32,932 nucleotides of DNA from Desulfuromonas sp. TF. Lineage in GTDB: Bacteria; Desulfobacterota; Desulfuromonadia; Desulfuromonadales; ATBO01. This document shows, piece after piece, positions 7,320-15,060 of the stretch (position 1 is the first letter of the stretch; each line of letters opens with the position of its first letter). The position numbers were made by a program, and so were the translations under genes. The notes below the pieces were generated by a model. That model was given only the letters and a program-made list of their open reading frames with translations. It did not search any database and was not told the origin of the DNA. The stretch lies in assembly GCF_000472285.1 (NCBI RefSeq), contig NZ_KI421419.1:1-32932 (forward strand), written 5' to 3'.

Positions 7320-8693
7320 ATGAATTCACAGGACGTGTTGCAGGCCGGTGCAGCCGCGCCGACGATGACCGCCAAGCAGGGAGGCGACTGGCGCGCCCTT
7401 TATCAATCCCGCGTCACCACGGCCGAGGAAGCGATCAAGGCGATCGAGTCCGGGAACCGGGTGTTTCTCACAGGGAATGCTTCGGTCCCCCTTCAGCTTC
7501 TGGACGCATTGGTAAAGAGCGCTCCCGAGCTCCGGAACGTGGAAATCTGCCATCCGCTGGTCATCTGCCCCGCGGACTATGTGGCTCCTGAGATGGAGGG
7601 TCACCTGCGGGTCAACTCCATGTTCATCAGCGCCAACGTCCGCAAGGCCGTCAACGAAGGGCGGGCGGATTTCACGCCGGTCATGCTCTCCGAATTCCCC
7701 CTGCTGTTCAAGAACGGGATCCTCCCCCTCGATGTGGCCCTGATCCATGTTTCCCCTCCGGACGAGGAAGGCTACTGCTCCATGGGCGCCGAATCGGGAC
7801 TCACCATCTCGGCCGCGGAAGTGGCCAAAATCGTCATCGCGCAGGTCAACCAGCAGATGCCCCGCACCCTGGGGGACACCCGGATGCACATCTCCCGCAT
7901 GCACCACATCGTGCCCCTGGACACCCCGATCAGCGAGCACGCCATGGGCGCCGAGGCCGACAACGCCATCGTCGAGGGGATCGCGGGCCACATCGCCGGG
8001 CTGATCCCCGACGGCGCCACCATGCAGCTGGGGATCGGCGGCATTCCCGACGCCGTTCTCAAGTACCTCTACGGCAAGAAGGACCTGGGGGTCCATTCGG
8101 AGCTGATCTCCGACGGGGTCATCGACCTGGTGGAGGCGGGGGTCCTGAACGGTTCGCGAAAGAGCATCCACAAGGGAAAGATCGTCTGCGGCTTCCTCCT
8201 GGGGACCAAACGCCTCTATGAATGGGTGAACAACAATCCCCTGGTCGAACTCCACCGCACCGAGTACGTCAACGACCCCTTCGTTGTGGCGCAGAACGAG
8301 CGCATGGTCGCCATCAACTCGGCGATCGAGGTCGACCTCACGGGCCAGGTCTGCGCCGACAGCATCGGCCCCAAGTTTCATTCGGCCGTGGGCGGACAGC
8401 TCGATTTCATTTACGGCGCATCCCGTTCCAAGGGAGGTGTGCCGATCATCGCCCTGCCGAGCACCTCACAGCTGAGGGACGGAACGGTGGTAAGTAAAAT
8501 CGTTCCGATGCTGAAGCCTGGCGCAGGCGTAGTCACCAGCCGCAATCATGTCCATTTCGTCGTGACGGAGCACGGCGTGGCGGAGCTGTACGGCCGATCG
8601 GTCCGCCAGCGAACCCAGGCGCTCATCAACATTGCGCATCCCGACTTCCGCGCCGAAATCACCGAGAAGGCAAAGGAGCTGCATTACATCTAG
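7320..8693 (+). CDS. 4-hydroxybutyrate/acetyl-CoA-type CoA-transferase
   Basis: A 457-residue member of the acetyl-CoA hydrolase/transferase family, closest in motifs to 4-hydroxybutyrate CoA-transferase. It moves CoA between acyl-CoAs and free acids through a glutamyl-CoA intermediate. The likely catalytic glutamate is E261 in VHSELISDG, just after the CoA-binding GIGGIPDAV loop near residue 239. Conserved FIYGASRSKGG (about 362) and VVTEHGVAELYGR (about 415) complete the family pattern. The ATG at 7320 has AAAGGAAGGA 5 bases upstream; about 20 residues extend beyond the usual family start, and Met16 is an alternative. In this operon it could save ATP by exchanging CoA between acetyl- or aryl-CoA and the pathway acid. 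The donor and acceptor are not predictable from sequence. Confidence 0.88.
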   Translation: MNSQDVLQAGAAAPTMTAKQGGDWRALYQSRVTTAEEAIKAIESGNRVFLTGNASVPLQLLDALVKSAPELRNVEICHPLVICPADYVAPEMEGHLRVNSMFISANVRKAVNEGRADFTPVMLSEFPLLFKNGILPLDVALIHVSPPDEEGYCSMGAESGLTISAAEVAKIVIAQVNQQMPRTLGDTRMHISRMHHIVPLDTPISEHAMGAEADNAIVEGIAGHIAGLIPDGATMQLGIGGIPDAVLKYLYGKKDLGVHSELISDGVIDLVEAGVLNGSRKSIHKGKIVCGFLLGTKRLYEWVNNNPLVELHRTEYVNDPFVVAQNERMVAINSAIEVDLTGQVCADSIGPKFHSAVGGQLDFIYGASRSKGGVPIIALPSTSQLRDGTVVSKIVPMLKPGAGVVTSRNHVHFVVTEHGVAELYGRSVRQRTQALINIAHPDFRAEITEKAKELHYI

Positions 8694-8696
8694 CCA

Positions 8697-8838
8697 GTTT
8701 CCGGGCCGGAAACGAGGGATTTTTCGTCGTGGCAAGGAAATCAAGGGATTGCACGGAGGCGTACATCGGTACGCCGCACAAGCAAGCCCGCAGATTGAAG
8801 CCGCCATGGCGAAAAAGAACCGTTTCCGGACGGAAACT
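8697..8838. repeat. Intergenic element R1 with inverted ends (full-length form)
   Basis: A 142-base element fills the gap between the CoA-transferase and the FAD subunit. Each end is itself a small palindrome (agtttccgg..ccggaaac at 8697-8714; gtttccgg..cggaaact at 8822-8838), and the outer ~38 bases of both sides are imperfect inverted repeats of each other. The core has another hairpin, ggcgtac/gtacgcc (8758-8775). It is clearly related to element R2 at 14971-15051: 23 of 25 bases match on the left (8708-8732) and 32 of 35 on the right (8794-8828). The next gene's ribosome site lies just beyond it. Confidence 0.8.
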
Positions 8839-8851
8839 AAGGAGTGAACAG

Positions 8852-9745
8852 ATGCACGGCGAACCTTTCGGGTACGAAAAGCCCACCTCCCTGAGGGAAT
8901 TCGAATCCCTTTTCGCGGCCAGGGCCGACGAGGCGAAGATCCTGGCCGGGGGAACGGACCTCCTCGTCCTGATCAAGGAGAAGCTCCTGGCCCCCAGGCT
9001 GCTGATCGACATCTCGGATCTTCCCGAGCTGCGGGACATCCGGTTCGACCCGAACCAGGGACTCACCATCATGGCAGGGACCAAGATCGCGGAAATAGAG
9101 CGCAGCGAACTGGTCAGACGGCACGCCCCTGCCCTGGCCTTTGCCGCCTCCAACCTCGGCTCCACCCAGGTGCGGTGGATGGCGACTCTGGCCGGCAACG
9201 TCTGCCACGCCTCCCCTGCGGCGGAAACATCCCCGGTTCTGCTGGCCCACGACTGCGAATTGGTCCTCGGCAGAAAGGGGGGTGAGCGGACCCTGCCGAT
9301 CAGCGGGTTTTTTCTCTCCTACCGCAAGACGGCTCTCCTGCCGGGGGAATATGTCAAGGCCTTTCGTCTGCCTCCTCTGCCCCCCCGGGCGGCCGTGGCC
9401 TACCAGCTCAAAGGGCTCAGGAGAGCCATGGAGATCGACATGCTCAACCTGGGGGCCTACCTCGAGCTCGAGCCGGACGGCGATACGGTCAAAGAGGTCC
9501 GGCTCGCCATGGGATCGATGGGCCCGACCACCTTCCGGGGGACGGACACCGAGCAGCAGCTCAAGGGGATGCGACTGGGGGAGGAATTCATCGCCGCAGC
9601 CTGCGCCGGAGTGGCCCGGGAGGCCAAGCCGATCGACGACGTACGGGCTTCGGCCGAGTATCGGACCCGGGTGATCGGTGTTCTGACGCGAAGGGCTCTC
9701 GAAGAATGCCTGGACCGCATCAAGGGGGAGGAGATCCGAGCGTGA
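8852..9745 (+). CDS. xanthine dehydrogenase-family hydroxylase, FAD-binding subunit
   Basis: A 297-residue medium subunit (CoxM/XdhB/HcrB type) that passes electrons between the 2Fe-2S subunit and an external carrier through FAD. The FAD-binding strips LAGGTDLLVLIK (about residues 31-42) and TLAGNVCHASPAAETSPVL (about 112-130) are clear. A longer reading from 8729 runs through the R1 repeat, so I set the start at ATG 8852, 8 bases after TAAGGAG. The extra ~40-residue 4Fe-4S loop that marks the beta subunit of 4-hydroxybenzoyl-CoA reductase is absent: the sequence runs straight from the second FAD motif into ELVLGRKGG. This makes a hydroxylase/dehydrogenase as likely as a reductase. It overlaps the next gene at GTGA. 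Confidence 0.88.
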   Translation: MHGEPFGYEKPTSLREFESLFAARADEAKILAGGTDLLVLIKEKLLAPRLLIDISDLPELRDIRFDPNQGLTIMAGTKIAEIERSELVRRHAPALAFAASNLGSTQVRWMATLAGNVCHASPAAETSPVLLAHDCELVLGRKGGERTLPISGFFLSYRKTALLPGEYVKAFRLPPLPPRAAVAYQLKGLRRAMEIDMLNLGAYLELEPDGDTVKEVRLAMGSMGPTTFRGTDTEQQLKGMRLGEEFIAAACAGVAREAKPIDDVRASAEYRTRVIGVLTRRALEECLDRIKGEEIRA

Positions 9746-10227
9746 AAAAGCTGGTTCAACTGGAGATCAATGGAGAAATTTTCGATGTGGCGGTTTCTCC
9801 CACCGCCTATCTGGTCGAGGTGATCCGGGAAACGGTCGGCCTGACCGGGACCAAGAAGGGGTGCGGCATCGGCGACTGCGGGGCCTGCACCGTCCTTATC
9901 GACGGCAAGCCGACCCTGTCGTGCCTCACGCTGGCCATCGCCTGTCAGGGCAAGGCGATCACCACCATCGAGGGGCTGAGCCAGGGGGCCGGACTCCATC
10001 CGGTGCAGAAGGCGTTCATCGACAAAGGAGCCGTCCAGTGCGGCTTCTGCACCCCGGGGATGGTTCTCTCTTCCAAGGCGCTGCTCGACGAGAACTCCAC
10101 TCCGACGGAAGATGAAATCAAGTCGGCACTGGCCGGAAACCTTTGCCGCTGTACCGGTTACGCCAAAATCATCGAGGCGGTCGGTTACGCGGGGAAGCTT
10201 CTGAAGGGGGAGGTCGGAGATGAGTAA
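9742..10227 (+). CDS. xanthine dehydrogenase-family hydroxylase, 2Fe-2S subunit
   Basis: A 161-residue small subunit (CoxS/XdhC/HcrC type) carrying two 2Fe-2S clusters. The plant-ferredoxin-type set is C41, C46, C49 and C61 (GCGIGDCGACT ... LSC), and the second, helical-domain set is C100, C103, C135 and C137 (QCGFCTPGM ... CRCTGY). All eight ligands are present. Translation starts at GTG 9742, overlapping the previous stop, with GGGGGAGGAG about 10 bases upstream. The 161-residue length fits the family. It links the Mo subunit to the FAD subunit, and its stop lies 8 bases inside the Mo-subunit gene, so the three subunits are translationally coupled. Confidence 0.93.
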   Translation: MKKLVQLEINGEIFDVAVSPTAYLVEVIRETVGLTGTKKGCGIGDCGACTVLIDGKPTLSCLTLAIACQGKAITTIEGLSQGAGLHPVQKAFIDKGAVQCGFCTPGMVLSSKALLDENSTPTEDEIKSALAGNLCRCTGYAKIIEAVGYAGKLLKGEVGDE

Positions 10228-12526
10228 GCACGATTTTGCAGTCATAGGCAAGGGGGTCAAGCGCAAGGACGGTCCCAAGAAGGTCAAGGGAGAGCACGAG
10301 TTCGCCGACGACATTCAGTTTCCCCTGATGCTCCACGGCCGGATCAAACGCTCCGACATCGCCCACGGACGGATCGTGAAAATAGACACCTCCAGAGCCG
10401 AGGCGCTCGCCGGGGTCAAGGCGGTCCTGGTGGGGGCCGAAGCGCCCATCAAGTACGGCATCGTTCCCCAGGTACCGACCGAATACGCCCTCGCCCATCA
10501 AAAGGTGCGCTTCCACGGCGAACCGGTGGCGGCGGTGGCGGCGGTCGATGCGGAAACGGCGGAAAAGGCCCTCGACCTGATCGAGATCGAATACGAGCCC
10601 CTCCCCGCCTACACCACGCCCGAAGAAGCCATGGCTGAAGGTGCGACAAAAATCCACGAAGACAACCGCTTCCCCGGGAACATCGCCTACCAGGCGGACC
10701 AGAACTTTGGCGATGTGGACGAGGCTCTGCGCAATTCGCACTACGTTCTCGAGAAGACCTTCCGGACCAGCTACGTCAACCATGTCTTCATGGAGCCGCA
10801 CTGCGCCGTGTCCAAATTCGACACCAACGGCGAACTCTTCATCTGGTCCACCACCCAGGTCCCGCACTATCTGCACCGGACCCTCTCGAAGGTCCTCGAG
10901 ATGGAGATGAACCAGATCCATGTCAAGGTTACGGGGGTCGGAGGCGGCTTCGGCGGCAAGGGGGAGACCTCCAACAACGAGTTGATCTCCGCCCTGCTCG
11001 CCCGCAAGGCGGGACGCCCGGTGAAGGTCGCCTACTCCCGCAAAGAGGTCTTCCTCCAGCACCGGGGGCGCCACCCCATCGAGATGAAGCTGAAGGTGGG
11101 CGTCGACGAGGAGGGGAGGATTACGGCCATCGATTACGACGGCATCATGGACGGCGGCGCCTACGGCGGATGGGGGCTCGTCATCCTCTTCTACACCGCG
11201 GCCATGCTTCACCTGCCCTACGATGTCAAGAATGTGCGCTTCAATGCTCGCCGGATCTATACCAACAAGCCGACCTGCGGCGCCATGCGCGGGCTGGGCG
11301 GCGTTCAGCCCCGCTTTGCCCTGGAGAGCCTGCTCGACCAGATCGCCGTCGACATCGGCATGAACCCCTACGACCTCAAGAAGAAAAACGCCATCGGGCT
11401 GAAACACACCACGGTCAGCGGCCAGCAGGTGCGGCACAGCGAGTTCCGCAAGTGCCTCGACCAGGCGGTTGAACTTTCCGGGTACAAGGAGAAACACGGC
11501 AAGCTCCCCTTCGGCAAGGGGATCGGCCTGGCCGGCGGATACTATATCTCGGGAACAGCCTATACCCTGTATATGGCCTACAAGCCGCACTCCTCGGCCA
11601 TGATCCGGGTCGATACCGAAGCCGGAGTGACGGTCTACTGCGGGGCCACCGACATCGGACAGGGGTCCGATACGGTTCTCGGCATGATGGCCGCCGAAAA
11701 GTTCGGTCTTCCTTTCGAGTCGATTCATGTGGTCAGCGGAGATACCTCCCTGGCCCCCTTCGATCTGGGGACGTTTGCCAGCCGGGTCACGGTGGCCGCC
11801 GGCAGCGCAGTCTGCAAGGCCGCCGACAACATCCTGGCGAAGGTCATGCCCGTGGCGGCCATCCAGCTCGGAGTGCGCCCCGAACAGCTCGAGGCCCGCG
11901 GAGGAAAGATCTACTCCGTCTACGAGCCGGCAAAGCAGATCGAGTTCTGGAAGGTGATCGAGAAATACATCGACGCCCACGGCCCCTTGACCGCTACCGG
12001 CGACTACACGCCGCCGCGCCGGACAGGGGATTTCAAGGGAGCCAATATCGGCCATAGCCCCACCTACGGATTCTCGGCCCAATGCACCGAGGTCGATGTC
12101 GATATCGAGACGGGAGAAATCCGGGTCGTGCGGGTAACCGAGGCTGGCGACTGCGGCCAACCGATCAACCCCGTCGCTGTCGAGGGGCAGGTCGAAGGCT
12201 CCATCATGATGGGGATGGGACAGGCTCTTTTCGAGGAACTCAAGGTCGGCAAGGACGGCAGACTGCTCAATCCTTCCCTGCACGACTACAAGATTCCCAC
12301 CACGGCGGATCTCCCCGAGCTGAAGACAACCTTCGTCGAGAGCTACGATCCTGAAAGCCCCTTCGGCGCCAAGGAGGCCGGCGAGGGACCGATTCAGCCC
12401 GTGATCCCGGCGATTTTCAATGCGGTCTACGACGCCATCGGCGTGCGCTTCACCGAAATGCCGATCACTCCCGAGAAGGTCCTCAAGGCTCTCGATGAGA
12501 AGAAAAAACAGGAGGAAAACAACTGA
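10220..12526 (+). CDS. xanthine dehydrogenase-family hydroxylase, molybdopterin-binding subunit
   Basis: The 768-residue catalytic subunit with the molybdenum cofactor, close in size to the 4-hydroxybenzoyl-CoA reductase alpha subunit. Seen in order: the a/b hammerhead domain (residues ~15-125), GGGFGGKGE (~239-247), the cofactor strip CGAMRGLGGVQPRFALES (~353-370), GATDIGQGSDTVLG (~475), EAGDCGQPINPVAVEGQVEG (~643-662) and the base-catalyst region AKEAGEGP, where E722 aligns with the active-site glutamate of the family. It would hydroxylate, or reductively dehydroxylate, a ring or acyl-CoA substrate. The missing 4Fe-4S loop in the partner FAD subunit leaves the direction open. A benzoyl-CoA-type substrate is suggested only by neighbours. 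Confidence 0.9.
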   Translation: MSKHDFAVIGKGVKRKDGPKKVKGEHEFADDIQFPLMLHGRIKRSDIAHGRIVKIDTSRAEALAGVKAVLVGAEAPIKYGIVPQVPTEYALAHQKVRFHGEPVAAVAAVDAETAEKALDLIEIEYEPLPAYTTPEEAMAEGATKIHEDNRFPGNIAYQADQNFGDVDEALRNSHYVLEKTFRTSYVNHVFMEPHCAVSKFDTNGELFIWSTTQVPHYLHRTLSKVLEMEMNQIHVKVTGVGGGFGGKGETSNNELISALLARKAGRPVKVAYSRKEVFLQHRGRHPIEMKLKVGVDEEGRITAIDYDGIMDGGAYGGWGLVILFYTAAMLHLPYDVKNVRFNARRIYTNKPTCGAMRGLGGVQPRFALESLLDQIAVDIGMNPYDLKKKNAIGLKHTTVSGQQVRHSEFRKCLDQAVELSGYKEKHGKLPFGKGIGLAGGYYISGTAYTLYMAYKPHSSAMIRVDTEAGVTVYCGATDIGQGSDTVLGMMAAEKFGLPFESIHVVSGDTSLAPFDLGTFASRVTVAAGSAVCKAADNILAKVMPVAAIQLGVRPEQLEARGGKIYSVYEPAKQIEFWKVIEKYIDAHGPLTATGDYTPPRRTGDFKGANIGHSPTYGFSAQCTEVDVDIETGEIRVVRVTEAGDCGQPINPVAVEGQVEGSIMMGMGQALFEELKVGKDGRLLNPSLHDYKIPTTADLPELKTTFVESYDPESPFGAKEAGEGPIQPVIPAIFNAVYDAIGVRFTEMPITPEKVLKALDEKKKQEENN

Positions 12527-12939
12527 TGCTCGACTCCAGAACGGTCAGGGAACTCATCAACGATCCTCACCGGATCGGCATCGTCGCCACCACCGATCGG
12601 GAGGGAAATCCCAATGCCGCCGTCTTCGGCTCCGTCCGCATGCCGGACGAGATGACGGTGACCATGGCCCTGGGAGACACCCGCACCGCCCAGAACCTTC
12701 TCGAGACCGGCAAGGCCGTTTTCATGAGCGTACTGCCTCACGAGGAACCGATGAAAACACAAGGCTGCCGGGTTTATCTCAAGGTCCGACTCATGGAGAA
12801 GGAGGGGCCCTATCTCGATGCTGCGAAGGCGCGGGTGGCGGCGGAGGCCAACGAAAGGGCCGCCGGCATGATCAAGTATGCTGTCTTCTTCGATGTCGAA
12901 TCAACCCGTCCGCTTATCGACTGGAGTCCGAATAAATAG
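12526..12939 (+). CDS. pyridoxamine 5'-phosphate oxidase-family FMN-binding protein
   Basis: A 137-residue split-barrel protein of the pyridoxamine phosphate oxidase-like/flavin reductase group. The N-terminal strand pattern HRIGIVATTDREGNPNAAVFG followed by TAQNLLETGKAVFMSVL is typical of small FMN- or F420-type binders in this superfamily. The ATG overlaps the previous stop (TGATG) and has GGAGGAAA 6-7 bases upstream, so it is coupled to the Mo subunit. It is too short for full PdxH, and the PLP-site residues are not recognisable. A likely role is electron transfer or flavin handling for the Mo enzyme, which is inference from position alone. It is the last gene before a 270-base gap. Confidence 0.8.
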   Translation: MLDSRTVRELINDPHRIGIVATTDREGNPNAAVFGSVRMPDEMTVTMALGDTRTAQNLLETGKAVFMSVLPHEEPMKTQGCRVYLKVRLMEKEGPYLDAAKARVAAEANERAAGMIKYAVFFDVESTRPLIDWSPNK

Positions 12940-13209
12940 TGAAAATACCTGCAAAAGCCCGGACCTTTCCGAGGAATGTTTATCCTGGGGCCATTCCTCG
13001 CTCAAAAAACCTCTCCTCCCTGACAGCCGATTGCAGGTCCGGACCATTCCGAATGAACAAACAGTGGTTTCATATAAAACAGAACGAAAAAAGTCGTTGA
13101 GTAATACCGAATTGCATGATATCCTTAAACACTCAGAAATCTTGAATTTATTACTTGATTTTTGATTTTATAACATTGTTTTTTATAGGGTTGTCGAAGA
13201 GGTTTTATT
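12940..13209. other. AT-rich intergenic region with a hairpin between two operon segments
   Basis: No gene is supported here. A 9-bp inverted repeat (cgaggaatg at 12970-12978, cattcctcg at 12992-13000) is nested inside a second pair (ccggacct at 12959-12966, aggtccgg at 13035-13042), so the first 90 bases can fold into one branched hairpin. The remaining ~150 bases turn strongly AT-rich and carry a candidate promoter. The region probably ends one transcription unit and begins the acyl-CoA dehydrogenase unit. Confidence 0.55.
13097..13125 (+). promoter_or_regulatory. Candidate sigma-70-type promoter for the acyl-CoA dehydrogenase operon
   Basis: TTGAGT at 13097-13102 and TATCCT at 13120-13125 are separated by 17 bases, in an AT-rich stretch 85 bases before the acyl-CoA dehydrogenase start. 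Each hexamer matches four of six consensus bases. No alternative with a better score was seen nearer the gene. Confidence 0.35.
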
Positions 13210-14970
13210 ATGAAAGAAAAATTGGCCATGGGAGGAGAGTTTCTGCTCACCGACGCGGTCAATTATCACGTCTTTTCCCCAGAGGACTTCTCGTCGGAGC
13301 AGCGGCAGATCGCCGAAACCACCGAAGAGTTCATGCGTAAGGAAGTCCTTCCGGATCTTGATCGGATAGAAAGTCAGGATTTCGACCTGGTGCTCGAGAA
13401 GATGCGGGCATGCGCGGATTTAGGCCTTTTTCTGGTGGACATCCCCGAGGACTTCGGCGGCCTGGAGCTCGACAAGGCCACCAGCATGCTGCTGGCGGAG
13501 AAAATGGCGCCCGCGGGATCTTTCTCGATCACCTATTGCGGACAGACCGGCATCGGCTCCCTCCCCCTGGTTTACTATGGGACGATCCCGCAAAAGGAGC
13601 AGTATCTGGGAAAGCTCACTTCCGGAGAGTGGATCGGAGCCTATTGCCTGACCGAGCCCGATTGCGGCAGCGATCCTTTGAGTGCCCGGGCCACGGCCGT
13701 CCTGACGGAAGATGGCCGGCACTATATCCTCAACGGGGTCAAGCAGTTCATCACCAATGCGGCATTCGCCGATCTCTTCACCGTTTTCGCCAAGATAGAC
13801 GGGAAACTCTTTTCGTCCTTTCTCGTGGAGAGAAGCTTTGAGGGTGTCTCCGTCGGTCCGGAAGAGCAGAAGATGGGACTGAAGGGCTCGTCCACGGCCC
13901 AGGTACTTCTGCAAGACGTCAGGGTCCCGGTGGAGAACCTGCTGGGAGAGGCGGGCAAAGGGCACAAGATCGCCTTCAATGTTCTCAACATCGGCCGGCT
14001 GAAGCTTGCCGCGACGACAACCGGAGTGGCCAAGAGCGCTTTTGCCGAGGCATCGGCCTATGCCGGCGAGAGAAAACAGTTCGGTCGGCCTATCGGAGAT
14101 TTCGGAGCCATCCGGGAGAAACTGGCTGACCTGGCGGCCGCAACCTTTGCCTCCGAGTCGGTCGTTTACCGGGTAGCCGGTCTACTGGACGACCGCATCG
14201 CTTCGCTGGATCGCTCCGCGGCGGATTACCTGGATCAGTATCAGAAGGCCATCGAGGAATATGCCGGAGAGTGCGCCATCGCCAAGGTCTTCTGCAGCGA
14301 GGTCCTGGCGCATGTGGTCGATGAGGTGCTTCAGATTCACGGCGGGTACGGCTACATCAGAGACTACCCGGCAGAACGCTATTACCGGGACGAGCGCATC
14401 AACAGGATTTTCGAGGGGACAAACGAGATCAACCGGATTCTCATCCCTACCCTTCTGCTGCGCAGGGCCGAGAGCGGAAGATTAGATCTCCGGGGAAAGG
14501 TTGAAGAGGCGAAAGCCCGCGCCGGTGCGGAAAAAGTTCAGGAAGTCGGGGGGAAACCTTTCGACCTTGAGTTTTCGGTTCTGGCCAACCTCAAGCAGCT
14601 CTTTCTGGTGATTCTGGGAGAGGTTTCGAAAGCCGGGGAAGCCCAGGAGCTCATGCTGGCCCTGGCGGACATGGCCATCGGCATCTTCGCCCTGGAGAGC
14701 ACCGTCATGCGGGCCCGCAAGGTCTACCAGGCGGCCAGCGACGAAAAAAAGGACCTCCTTGAAGCGGTCGTCAAGGTGACGACCTTTGAAAGAGCCGGAC
14801 GCTTCTACCTGGCCGCCATCCGCTGCGGCGCCTATGCCCTGAAGGAGGATTCGCTGAAGCCCCTCCAGCAGGAGATCGCGCGCCTCTCGGCCTACCCTGC
14901 AGGAGGTCTGCTGGAAGCCAAACAACTGCTGGCGGAAACATCGACAAAGTCGGGCAAATATATATTTTAA
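13210..14970 (+). CDS. acyl-CoA dehydrogenase, long form with C-terminal extension
   Basis: A 586-residue FAD-dependent acyl-CoA dehydrogenase, longer than the usual ~380 because of a C-terminal helical domain as in FadE/very-long-chain types. The N-terminus (GGEFLLTD, then FSPEDFSSEQ) matches that subgroup. AYCLTEPDCGSD near residue 145 is the FAD/substrate signature, and the catalytic base is E402 in FEGTNEI. It forms a trans-2-enoyl-CoA and passes electrons to electron-transfer flavoprotein, which is not encoded here. The ATG has GAAGAGG 8 bases upstream. Standing before a feruloyl-CoA synthase-like ligase, it may desaturate phenylpropanoyl-CoA side chains rather than plain fatty acids; this is inferred from context. 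Confidence 0.88.
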   Translation: MKEKLAMGGEFLLTDAVNYHVFSPEDFSSEQRQIAETTEEFMRKEVLPDLDRIESQDFDLVLEKMRACADLGLFLVDIPEDFGGLELDKATSMLLAEKMAPAGSFSITYCGQTGIGSLPLVYYGTIPQKEQYLGKLTSGEWIGAYCLTEPDCGSDPLSARATAVLTEDGRHYILNGVKQFITNAAFADLFTVFAKIDGKLFSSFLVERSFEGVSVGPEEQKMGLKGSSTAQVLLQDVRVPVENLLGEAGKGHKIAFNVLNIGRLKLAATTTGVAKSAFAEASAYAGERKQFGRPIGDFGAIREKLADLAAATFASESVVYRVAGLLDDRIASLDRSAADYLDQYQKAIEEYAGECAIAKVFCSEVLAHVVDEVLQIHGGYGYIRDYPAERYYRDERINRIFEGTNEINRILIPTLLLRRAESGRLDLRGKVEEAKARAGAEKVQEVGGKPFDLEFSVLANLKQLFLVILGEVSKAGEAQELMLALADMAIGIFALESTVMRARKVYQAASDEKKDLLEAVVKVTTFERAGRFYLAAIRCGAYALKEDSLKPLQQEIARLSAYPAGGLLEAKQLLAETSTKSGKYIF

Positions 14971-15051
14971 CCTTTGTCGGATTGGAAACGAGGAATTCTT
15001 CGTCGTGGGAGGATTGACGCAGCCATGGCGGAAAAGAACCGTTTCCGAAAG
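14971..15051. repeat. Intergenic element R2 (shortened form of R1)
   Basis: An 81-base relative of the element at 8697-8838. The left block (14984-15008) and right block (15013-15047) match R1 at 23/25 and 32/35 bases, but only 4 bases lie between them, against 61 in R1: a net loss of 57 bases that removes the central hairpin. The ends (cctttgtcgg / ccgaaagg) again form an inverted repeat. As with R1, it occupies the whole gap and is followed at once by the next gene's start, and the AAGGA ribosome site lies in its right end. Confidence 0.78.
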
Positions 15052-15060
15052 GATAAACCT

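Noticed and set aside
8729-8851. N-terminal extension of the FAD subunit through element R1
   Set aside because: The 41 extra residues come from the repeat, are not part of the family, and a good ribosome site sits before ATG 8852. The same reasoning rejects the extension 14974-15060 of the feruloyl-CoA synthase-like ligase.
10169-12283. Long open frame (704 codons) on the reverse strand under the Mo subunit
   Set aside because: It is an artefact of high-GC third positions opposite a clear coding gene; no family motif, no ribosome site. The same applies to the reverse frame at 5595-6956 and the forward frame at 24858-25787.
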